A stretch of DNA of 6,346 nucleotides from Thermoplasmata archaeon (lineage in GTDB: Archaea > Thermoplasmatota > Thermoplasmata > Lutacidiplasmatales > UBA184), in NCBI GenBank assembly GCA_030039715.1, contig JASHVA010000002.1, forward strand, positions 1 to 6,346. The letters are read 5' to 3'. The notes beneath the pieces were generated by a model. That model worked only from the letters and a program-made list of their open reading frames with translations. It made no database searches and had not been told where the DNA came from. Positions 1-4,806 of this stretch are shown piece after piece. A program made the position numbers and the translations under genes. How positions within the stretch are numbered: position 1 is the stretch's first letter; each line of letters begins with the position of its first letter.

Positions 1-69
1 GAGGGGAACGAGCGGCGTGTTCCCCACCAGGTCCAGGACCGAGCCGGGGGCGGGGGATCGTGCGGCCAC
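1..69 (-). CDS. Cysteine synthase-family PLP enzyme, N-terminal fragment (runs off left edge)
   Basis: Reading the minus strand from a GTG at 69-67 gives 23 codons to the window edge, containing GSVLDLVGNTPLVPL. The D-L-[IV]-G-N-T-P-L-V motif is the hallmark N-terminus of the cysteine synthase / cystathionine beta-synthase family. These are cytoplasmic, PLP-dependent beta-replacement enzymes that make cysteine from O-acetyl- or O-phosphoserine, or cystathionine from serine and homocysteine. An in-frame TAG lies nine codons upstream of the GTG, and no other plausible start lies between, so the GTG is the likely start. Threonine synthase has a related GNTPLV motif, usually preceded by GEG rather than DLV, so it is less likely. 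The PLP lysine and the rest of the protein lie outside the window. The gene is divergent from the blaI-like gene. Confidence 0.72.
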   Translation of the reverse strand, partial: MAARSPAPGSVLDLVGNTPLVPL

Positions 70-90
70 CGGGCCGGCGAAGCGGACCCC

Positions 91-104
91 CGCCTAAAGA
101 GTTT
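91..104 (-). promoter_or_regulatory. Candidate archaeal TATA-like element for the cysteine synthase-family gene
   Basis: On the minus strand this reads AAACTCTTTAGGCG, one of very few AT-rich patches in the region. Its TTTA core is centred about 27 bases upstream of the GTG at 69. That is the TATA-to-start distance expected for archaeal promoters when transcripts are leaderless or nearly so. No Shine-Dalgarno sequence precedes the GTG (GCCGGCCCG), which agrees with a leaderless transcript. The sequence is a weak match to TTTATA, so this is positional inference. Confidence 0.4.
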
Positions 105-131
105 GGAACCGCGCAGGAGCTTCCCCGGGCG

Positions 132-148
132 GTACGAGAAGTTCGTAC
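132..148. promoter_or_regulatory. Interrupted palindrome, candidate operator in the divergent intergenic region
   Basis: GTACGA-N5-TCGTAC is a perfect 6-base inverted repeat. It sits between the divergent starts of the cysteine synthase-family gene (69) and the repressor gene (185). BlaI/MecI/CopY regulators are dimers that commonly bind dyads with TAC/GTA-type half sites next to their own promoters. The half sites here contain TAC and GTA, but the 5-base spacer differs from the compact bacterial dyads. Autoregulation by the neighbouring repressor is inference. Confidence 0.4.
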
Positions 149-169
149 TCGTTCGTTCCCCTCCGCCCG

Positions 170-180
170 ATAGATTAAGG
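170..180 (+). promoter_or_regulatory. AT-rich promoter-like stretch before the repressor gene
   Basis: ATAGATTAAGG is the only AT-rich patch just upstream of the repressor gene. If it is a TATA element, transcription would begin near base 200. That is downstream of the ATG at 185 but upstream of the ATG at 215, so it would favour the second start. The match to a consensus TATA box is poor. Confidence 0.25.
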
Positions 181-184
181 GCGG

Positions 185-574
185 ATGGCCGCTCGCTGCA
201 TCACGGCCACAGGGATGATCGGCAGCCTGGAGTCCGAGGTGCTCTCGTCGCTACGCCAGCTCGGCGAAGCGCCGGCGCGGGACGTCCGGAAGGCCCTCGA
301 AAAGGGCGGGACGCGCGTCGCTTACACGACGGTCGCGACGATCCTCGCCCGACTGTTCGACAAGGGTCTGGTACGCCGGCGCCGCGAGACGTGCCGGGGA
401 GGTGAACGGTACGTCTATCGTCCGGCCGAGGTCGAGCAGAAGTATCTGCTCAACCTCCTTAAGGGGGTCGTCGCCATGTTCGGCCCCGCCGGAGTCGTCC
501 ACTTGAACGAGGAGATCGCCAAGCTGAACCCGTCCGAAGAGCGCGACCTCCGACGCCGCCTCGGCCTGGAATGA
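185..574 (+). CDS. BlaI/MecI/CopY-family winged-helix transcriptional repressor
   Basis: This encodes 129 aa, the usual size for the family. After a variable N-terminus, residues 14-80 form the winged helix: LESEVLSSLRQLGEAPARDV is helix 1-2, AYTTVATILARLFDKGLVRR (residues 46-65) is the recognition helix region, and GGERYVYRP is the wing. This matches the YTTV...RL..KG[LI]V and Y.Y.P signatures of BlaI/MecI. The C-terminal helices (residues 83-129) correspond to the dimerisation region, which in bacterial BlaI carries the cleavage site. Such proteins repress their own operon until a partner membrane protease cleaves them. A gene for that kind of protease follows 16 bases downstream. The start is uncertain: ATG 185 is preceded by a weak AGGG, while ATG 215 (MIGSLESEV) begins close to the domain and fits the promoter-like patch better. 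The family is also used for metal and redox control, so the signal is unknown. Confidence 0.88.
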   Translation: MAARCITATGMIGSLESEVLSSLRQLGEAPARDVRKALEKGGTRVAYTTVATILARLFDKGLVRRRRETCRGGERYVYRPAEVEQKYLLNLLKGVVAMFGPAGVVHLNEEIAKLNPSEERDLRRRLGLE

Positions 575-587
575 AACGGGAGCCGTT
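575..587 (+). promoter_or_regulatory. Ribosome binding site inside a small stem-loop before the peptidase gene
   Basis: The 16-base gap between the repressor stop and the peptidase ATG contains GGGAG at 578-582, eight bases before ATG 591, a good archaeal Shine-Dalgarno match. It lies inside AACGG-GAG-CCGTT, a 5-bp inverted repeat with a 3-base loop that could partly mask the site when folded. The Shine-Dalgarno reading is solid. A regulatory role for the hairpin is speculative. Confidence 0.5.
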
Positions 588-590
588 CCG

Positions 591-1490
591 ATGACGACCA
601 CGCTCCTCGAGCTGGTCTCCCTCCCCGTGCTCGCCTGGGTCGCGGTCGGCGTGGGCCTCCTGCTCGCGTACCGCCGGTCGACATCGACGCTCGTCTTCCG
701 CCTCGCGGCGGTCTTCCTCGCGTTCTGGGCGGTCTTCGCGACGACGGGGCTCGTCTGGATCCTCTCCGCGGGCGGCTGGTCCGCCGTCGTCCGCTTGGCG
801 GCGCATCCCGAGATGATCTTCGGGCCCGGGTTCGCGCTCGCCTGGTGCGTCGGCGCGGTCGGCGCGTTCGCGATCTTCTCGACCGCGTTCCTGCTGAGCC
901 AGGTCGTCGGCCGGGGCTACCTCGTCGTGCACCGCCCCCGGGCGATGCCGTGGCCGGCGGGCGTCGAGCGGCCGGCCACGCCGGCCGACCTTCTGCTCTT
1001 CTCGTCGCCGCGCGCCGAGGCCTGCTCGTTCACCCTCCTCGAACTCGGAGGGGCGGCCCGCGTGCACCGGCGGGACGTGATCCTCCTTTCCGAGTCGCTC
1101 GTGCGCACGTTCTCGCCGGCCGAGACGGCGGCGGTGGTGGCCCATGAGCTCGGTCACCTGAGGGAGCTCGACGGCCGATACCTCACCTTCTTCCGCACGC
1201 TCTCGCGCCTGATGCGCTGGGACCCGATCTTCGCCTACCTCGCGAGCCGACTCACCGAACGCGAGGAGTTCCTCGCCGACGACGACGCGGTCGCATTGAC
1301 CCGGCGCCCTCGCGCGCTCGCGCGGGCGCTCTTCAAGGCGAACCTGACGGCGGACGCGCGGGCCCCCCGGGCGATGCCCGGACTTCTCGGAACGCACGGG
1401 CGGAGGGGCCAGCGGCAGACGGCGGAGCGGATCCGGCGACTCGTTGCGCTCGCGGAGAGCGGAGAGTTCCCGGAGGACGTTGGCGAATAG
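591..1490 (+). CDS. BlaR1-like membrane zinc metallopeptidase (M56/M48 type), no sensor domain
   Basis: This encodes 299 aa. Three hydrophobic segments (about residues 6-27, 37-60 and 79-104) are followed by a soluble zinc-peptidase domain. The catalytic motif HELGH is at 185-189 in VVAHELGHLRELD. A downstream E-F-L-A-D (226-230, followed by DDAV) fits the third zinc ligand motif ExxAD of M48/M56 peptidases. CSFTLL (145-150) and VILLSESLVRTFSPAE (163-178) match the conserved approach to the active site in M56. Basic residues after TM1 and TM3 place the protease domain in the cytoplasm by the positive-inside rule. Bacterial BlaR1 and MecR1 are roughly 580-600 aa with a C-terminal extracellular penicillin-binding sensor. 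Here the protein ends soon after the peptidase domain, with no TM4 and no sensor. Directly after a BlaI-like gene, it most likely cleaves that repressor. A generic M48 membrane quality-control protease is the alternative. Confidence 0.85.
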   Translation: MTTTLLELVSLPVLAWVAVGVGLLLAYRRSTSTLVFRLAAVFLAFWAVFATTGLVWILSAGGWSAVVRLAAHPEMIFGPGFALAWCVGAVGAFAIFSTAFLLSQVVGRGYLVVHRPRAMPWPAGVERPATPADLLLFSSPRAEACSFTLLELGGAARVHRRDVILLSESLVRTFSPAETAAVVAHELGHLRELDGRYLTFFRTLSRLMRWDPIFAYLASRLTEREEFLADDDAVALTRRPRALARALFKANLTADARAPRAMPGLLGTHGRRGQRQTAERIRRLVALAESGEFPEDVGE

Positions 1491-2226
1491 GGCGCCGACC
1501 CGCCCGCGGCGCGGGGGAGTCGCCATCGCGGTCGTGCTCGCATGGACGGCGCTCGTGCTCGTCGCCGCCGCGGGAGGGGCGCTCGCCGCACCGTACCCGG
1601 CGTTGCCGATCGCGAGCGACCGGGGGTTCCTCGGGAACCTCACGGCGCCGACGCTCGCCCCGGGGGCGGGCGGGTCGATCTCGTTCACCGTCGGCGACCC
1701 GCTCGCCGCGCCGATCGACGGGACGGTGCTCACGCTCGGAGTGTACGCGTTCAACGGCTTTCCCGGCAACGCCACCGCCACCGGTTCGGTCGCGGGAACC
1801 CCGATCCTATCGAACGCCTCGGCGTCGAGCACGGTCGTCTCGGTCGCCGTCGGGACCGTCGCCCCGGGGGGCGTCTACCGCGCGTCGGTCGGGGTCGCGA
1901 CCTCGGGGACGACCCCGAGCGGAGCGTTCGCGGTCCGCACCGCCCTCTCCTTCCGCTCGAACGGCACCGCCTACCAGCTCGAGTCCCGCGGCTGGTTCAA
2001 CGCGACGACCTGGGCCGCGGCCACCCAGCTCCCGAACGGCAGCGCGACCCTGAATCTCTCCGTGCTCGGCGTGTCGGGGGTCACGCCCGAGACCGCGATC
2101 GTCGTCGCCGCTTCGACGTTCCCGACCGTCCTCACCGCGATCCTGGTGGTGGCGGCGATCTTCGTCGGCGCGGGGGCGGTCGTCTACTTCCGTCGGGGGC
2201 CGGGGTCGAGCTCCGGGGCCCGGTAG
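1480..2226 (+). CDS. Secreted, C-terminally membrane-anchored surface protein rich in N-glycosylation sequons
   Basis: From TTG 1480 this encodes 248 aa of unrecognised specific family. An N-terminal basic stretch (RAPTRPRRGG) and a hydrophobic core (about residues 14-32) ending in ALAA form a Sec signal peptide. The middle (about 45-205) is rich in Thr, Ser, Gly and Val and looks like a beta-sandwich. PGGVYRASVGV plus SGAFAVRTALSF resembles archaeal COG1361/CARDB-like surface domains. The stretch at about 216-237 is a transmembrane helix followed by RR and a 9-residue tail, so the bulk faces outside. Seven N-X-S/T sequons occur (Asn 53, 97, 112, 161, 174, 186, 192) and there is no cysteine. 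The TTG overlaps the peptidase stop by 11 bases and has GGAGG three bases upstream, suggesting translational coupling. A longer TTG start at 1444 is possible but puts 12 extra residues before the signal peptide. The arrangement suggests a role linked to the protease-repressor pair. Its function is not known. Confidence 0.75.
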   Translation: MANRAPTRPRRGGVAIAVVLAWTALVLVAAAGGALAAPYPALPIASDRGFLGNLTAPTLAPGAGGSISFTVGDPLAAPIDGTVLTLGVYAFNGFPGNATATGSVAGTPILSNASASSTVVSVAVGTVAPGGVYRASVGVATSGTTPSGAFAVRTALSFRSNGTAYQLESRGWFNATTWAAATQLPNGSATLNLSVLGVSGVTPETAIVVAASTFPTVLTAILVVAAIFVGAGAVVYFRRGPGSSSGAR

Positions 2227-3428
2227 TCCGCCGACGACCACCAGGCGCCGAGCGCCTTCGGAAGCAGGCGAACGAGCGCGGGCGATTGCCGGAGCAGTCG
2301 CCGGGCGACATGCGTGGGGAAGTCGATGTCGCCGAAAGCGACGATCGTGGCGGTGAGCTCCGCGCCGCGCAGCGCCGCGACGATCGCGTCGAGGTCGGCG
2401 TCGGAGAGCCGGGCGACCACCCGGCGCAGGTGAAGGGCCCGACGGAACTCCTCGCCGAGCTCGGCTCTCCACCGGCGCTCGTACTCGGCGAGCGCCCCGG
2501 CCGAAACGTCGCCCCGGCGCAGCGCCGGATCGGCGACCTCGGCGAGGATCTCGGCGCACCGCATCCCGGTGAAGATCCCGCCGCCGGAGAGCGGCTTCAC
2601 CTGAGCCGCGGCGTCGCCGACGAGCGCCGCGCCGTCCGTGTACGTACGCGGGACTTCGCCGATCGGGATCCCCGATACGAGGTACGCCGTGGGGTTGGCC
2701 AGCGGCGCGCCGAGCCGGCGCGCGATCTGCGCCAGCAGGCGGTCGAAGTACGCGCGGGCGCTCGTTCCGTCGGCGTCCACGGCGACGCCGACGCGCGCCC
2801 CACCGGCGCCGTCCGGGATCCACCAGCCGAAGAGTCCCGGCGAGATCCGACGGCCGAGGTAGACCTCGACCTGTTCGGGGTCGCCCGGGCTCACCGGGAA
2901 CTCGGCCTCGAACGCCGGCAGGATCTCGACCGGGCGCCGGAGCCGGAACGCCCGCGCGACGGCGCTCGACACCCCGTCCGCCCCGATGACGAGGCGGGCC
3001 CGGACCTCGACCGGCTCGCCGTCCGCCGAGGTCGCCCGCACGGTCGTGCGACCGCCGACCCGTTCGACGAGGCCGTCGAACCGCACCGCCGTCCGGAAGC
3101 GGGCGCCGGAGCGCGCCGCGCGGTCGGCGAGGTGCACGTCGAGCCCCGCGCGGTCGATGACGAACGCGCGCGGCGTGGCGGCTTTGAACGCGACCGAGCC
3201 GAGGCCCGGCCCATACACGGTCGCGCCCCGCACCGGAGTTCGAACGAATCCGGTCGACCCGGCGAGGTCGAGGACCCGCTGGGAGACGAGCCCCGCGCAC
3301 TGCACGGGAGTCCCGACGCGGGGATGCTCCTCGAGCACGAGCACGTCGTGGCCGTGTCGTGCGAGGCGTTCGGCCGCGGTGCTGCCGGCGGGGCCGGCGC
3401 CGACCACCAGCACGTCGACGTCGTCCAC
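2184..3428 (-). CDS. Geranylgeranyl reductase-family FAD-dependent oxidoreductase
   Basis: This encodes 414 aa, the usual length. The N-terminal Rossmann FAD motif is VVGAGPAGSTAAERLA (residues 8-23). PVQCAGLVS (41-49) carries the conserved cysteine of archaeal GGRs. GADGVSSAVAR (149-159) is the second FAD motif. FGWWIPDGAGGARVGVAV (200-217) corresponds to the substrate-side YxWxFP region, and GDAAAQVKPLSGGGIFTGM (271-289) is the flavin-contacting motif. In archaea, members hydrogenate the geranylgeranyl chains of ether lipids at the membrane to give saturated phytanyl chains. Some family members act on other isoprenoids, so the exact substrate is inferred. The start is GTG 3428, giving MDDVDVLVVGAG. 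It has no clear Shine-Dalgarno, but a T-rich patch lies about 27 bases upstream. It follows kae1 by 43 bases, and its last 43 bases overlap the convergent surface-protein gene. Confidence 0.9.
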   Translation of the reverse strand: MDDVDVLVVGAGPAGSTAAERLARHGHDVLVLEEHPRVGTPVQCAGLVSQRVLDLAGSTGFVRTPVRGATVYGPGLGSVAFKAATPRAFVIDRAGLDVHLADRAARSGARFRTAVRFDGLVERVGGRTTVRATSADGEPVEVRARLVIGADGVSSAVARAFRLRRPVEILPAFEAEFPVSPGDPEQVEVYLGRRISPGLFGWWIPDGAGGARVGVAVDADGTSARAYFDRLLAQIARRLGAPLANPTAYLVSGIPIGEVPRTYTDGAALVGDAAAQVKPLSGGGIFTGMRCAEILAEVADPALRRGDVSAGALAEYERRWRAELGEEFRRALHLRRVVARLSDADLDAIVAALRGAELTATIVAFGDIDFPTHVARRLLRQSPALVRLLPKALGAWWSSADYRAPELDPGPRRK

Positions 3429-3450
3429 GCCGGGAGAATGCGGGCGCCGA

Positions 3451-3458
3451 CCAAAAGG
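3451..3458 (-). promoter_or_regulatory. Possible weak TATA element for the geranylgeranyl reductase gene
   Basis: On the minus strand CCTTTTGG is the only AT-rich run in the 43-base gap between kae1 and the reductase gene. Its centre lies 26-27 bases before GTG 3428, the spacing expected for a leaderless archaeal transcript. The run is only four T residues, so read-through from kae1 is an equally good explanation for expression. Confidence 0.25.
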
Positions 3459-3471
3459 GGGAGGGACTCCC

Positions 3472-4485
3472 TCAGCCGGCCCGCCAGGGCGTCGGCACGA
3501 GGTCGGTGCGCTGCCGCGGCTCCACGGCCGACGACTCCACCGGGACGGAGACTCCGGCGCGGTGGGCCATCCGCCCGGTCCAGGCGATCATCGCCCCGTT
3601 GTCCACGCACATCGCGCGGGGGGGCGCGAACATCGTCCCGCCGCGCTCCTCGACCATCGTCCGGACCATCGTGCGCAGCCGCTCGTTGCAGGCGACCCCG
3701 CCCCCGAGCACGACCGCGTCGCGCCGCCGGTGGGCGAGCGCGCGCTCCGTGATCTCCGTCAGCATCGCGTACGCGGTCGACTCCACCGAGTAGGCGAGGT
3801 CGGGCCGCGCGACCCCCCGTCGGTGGTACGTGATCGCCGCCGTCAGCATCCCCGAGAAGGCGACGTCCATCCCGTGCACCGAGTAGGGTAGCTCGACGAG
3901 CTCCGAACCCTGCCGTGCCTCGAGCTCGAGCGCGGGGCCGCCGGGAAACGTCCCGCCGAGCTCGATCCAGAGCTTGTCGAGAAAGTTGCCGATCCCGATG
4001 TCGAGCGTCTCGCCGAGGACCCGGTACCGGCCGCGGCCGTACGCGATCACCTGCGTGTTCCCGCCGCTCGCGTAGAGGAGCAGCGGGTCCTCGAGGCCGC
4101 TCAGCACGCGCGCGATCTCGACGTGCGCCACGCAGTGGTTCACCGGCACGAGCGGCTTCGACCAGGCGAGCGACAGCATCCGGGCCACGGTCGCCCCCGC
4201 GCGGAGGCACGGCCCGAGCCCGGGACCCTGGGCGAACGCGACGGCTTCGATCTCCGCGGGGTCGACGTGGGCCGCGTCGAGCGCCTGCCGAACCAGGCGC
4301 GGCAACAGCTCGACGTGGTGGTTGGCCGCCTCTCGTGGATGGATGCCCCCGGCCGGAGGCCGATACATGTCCGAGGCCAGCCCGAGGACGCGGGCACCGT
4401 CCTCCACGATGCCCACGGACGCGGTGTGGGCCGTGGATTCGATGCCGAGGACCGGTCCGGTGTGCCCCGCCTCGCCCGTCGACAT
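3472..4485 (-). CDS. kae1: tRNA N6-adenosine threonylcarbamoyltransferase, KEOPS subunit Kae1
   Basis: This encodes 337 aa of the ASKHA-fold Kae1/TsaD family. Within the KEOPS complex (with Bud32, Cgi121 and Pcc1) Kae1 transfers the threonylcarbamoyl group from threonylcarbamoyl-AMP to A37 of ANN-decoding tRNAs, forming t6A. Visible signatures: LGIESTAHTASVGIV (13-27) is the first nucleotide-binding motif, and GIHPREAANHH lies at 47-57. NHCVAHVE (116-123) supplies metal ligands H117 and H121. YASGGNTQVI (138-147) and FPGGPALELE (180-189) are phosphate-binding and hinge motifs. VLGGGVACNERLR is at 259-271, and VDNGAMIAWTG (294-304) contains metal ligand D295. The C-terminus PRQRTDLVPTPW matches the normal end of archaeal Kae1. 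The ATG at 4485 begins 12 residues before the first motif. An in-frame upstream extension to 4629 would overlap the preceding gene and is unlikely. There is no fused Bud32 kinase domain, unlike several euryarchaeal homologues. Confidence 0.95.
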   Translation of the reverse strand: MSTGEAGHTGPVLGIESTAHTASVGIVEDGARVLGLASDMYRPPAGGIHPREAANHHVELLPRLVRQALDAAHVDPAEIEAVAFAQGPGLGPCLRAGATVARMLSLAWSKPLVPVNHCVAHVEIARVLSGLEDPLLLYASGGNTQVIAYGRGRYRVLGETLDIGIGNFLDKLWIELGGTFPGGPALELEARQGSELVELPYSVHGMDVAFSGMLTAAITYHRRGVARPDLAYSVESTAYAMLTEITERALAHRRRDAVVLGGGVACNERLRTMVRTMVEERGGTMFAPPRAMCVDNGAMIAWTGRMAHRAGVSVPVESSAVEPRQRTDLVPTPWRAG

Positions 4486-4499
4486 GCCGGGTACGACGG

Positions 4500-4518
4500 T
4501 CCGGCCCCGCGGGCCGGA
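4500..4518 (-). repeat. Perfect GC-rich hairpin between the 76-aa gene and kae1
   Basis: TCCGGCCC-CGC-GGGCCGGA is an 8-bp perfect stem with a 3-base loop. It fills most of the 35-base gap between the stop of the small gene and the kae1 ATG. No T-run follows on the minus strand (the next bases are CCGTCGTACCCGGC), so it is not a classic terminator. It could be an mRNA-stability or processing element, or a chance product of high GC. The inverted repeat itself is certain and its role is not. Confidence 0.5.
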
Positions 4519-4520
4519 GG

Positions 4521-4751
4521 TCACTCCTCCGTGGACTCGATCCGGAAGCCGACGCGCTTTCCGCGCAGCGTCTCCTGGATCCGGTCGGCGAGGTCGAGCG
4601 TCTCCTGCACGGTGGCGGGCCGACCCCACTCGTACAGGAAGTCGTACCCCTCGGTCTCGGGCCGGAAGCCGATGTCCTCGAGCAGCTCGGCGACCTCCGA
4701 GTACGGAGCGCCCTCGCTGTCGAGCTGTACGAGCAGGAAGGTCTTCGTCAA
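4521..4751 (-). CDS. Conserved-looking 76-aa hypothetical protein between tgtA and kae1
   Basis: I do not recognise this family. The TTG at 4751 gives MTKTFLLVQLDSEG and the protein ends in RIESTEE. It is preceded by GGGGAG at 4762-4757 with a 5-base spacer, a strong Shine-Dalgarno that decides this start. The pattern suggests a compact alpha/beta domain: strand (TFLLVQLD, 4-11), helix (PYSEVAELLEDIG, 16-28), strand (YDFLYEW, 36-42), helix (TVQETLDLADRIQETLRG, 47-64), strand (VGFRIEST, 67-74). The protein is acidic and cytoplasmic, with no signal peptide or cysteine. It lies 55 bases after tgtA and 35 bases before kae1 on the same strand, so it is probably co-transcribed with two tRNA-modification genes. 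A role in translation or tRNA modification is guilt by association only. A CTTATC patch at about 4798-4803 could be a weak separate promoter. Confidence 0.75.
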   Translation of the reverse strand: MTKTFLLVQLDSEGAPYSEVAELLEDIGFRPETEGYDFLYEWGRPATVQETLDLADRIQETLRGKRVGFRIESTEE

Positions 4752-4756
4752 CGGAG

Positions 4757-4762
4757 CTCCCC
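4757..4762 (-). promoter_or_regulatory. Ribosome binding site of the 76-aa gene
   Basis: GGGGAG lies five bases upstream of the TTG at 4751 on the minus strand and matches the archaeal anti-Shine-Dalgarno. It is the main reason to accept a TTG start here. The reading frame is also open further upstream but offers no plausible start near a ribosome site. Confidence 0.6.
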
Positions 4763-4806
4763 GGAGGTCGGCTTCGGCCGCACCAGCGACGCTCCGCAGA
4801 TAAGGC

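Noticed and set aside
185..1490. Beta-lactam resistance regulators
   Set aside because: The protease lacks the penicillin-binding sensor domain, no beta-lactamase is nearby, and the context is archaeal.
459..1832. A 457-codon open frame on the minus strand opposite the peptidase gene
   Set aside because: It is an Arg/Glu-rich shadow of the peptidase gene, which has transmembrane segments and an HELGH motif.
3453..3471. Rho-independent-like terminator after kae1 (GGGAG-TCC-CTCCC then CCTTTT, minus strand)
   Set aside because: The stem is only 5 bp and the T-run only four. Archaeal termination does not depend on hairpins, and the T-run may instead belong to a promoter.
1542..3752. A 736-codon open frame on the plus strand across the surface-protein and reductase genes
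   Set aside because: The translation is low-complexity Arg/Pro/Gly/Ala with no recognisable domain. It is the usual shadow frame in GC-rich DNA opposite genes with clear motifs.
4521..4751. Cas2-like protein, because of a compact alpha/beta pattern with an N-terminal hydrophobic strand and an aspartate
   Set aside because: There is no CRISPR array or cas gene nearby, and the neighbours are tRNA-modification genes. The resemblance is only at the level of strand-helix order.
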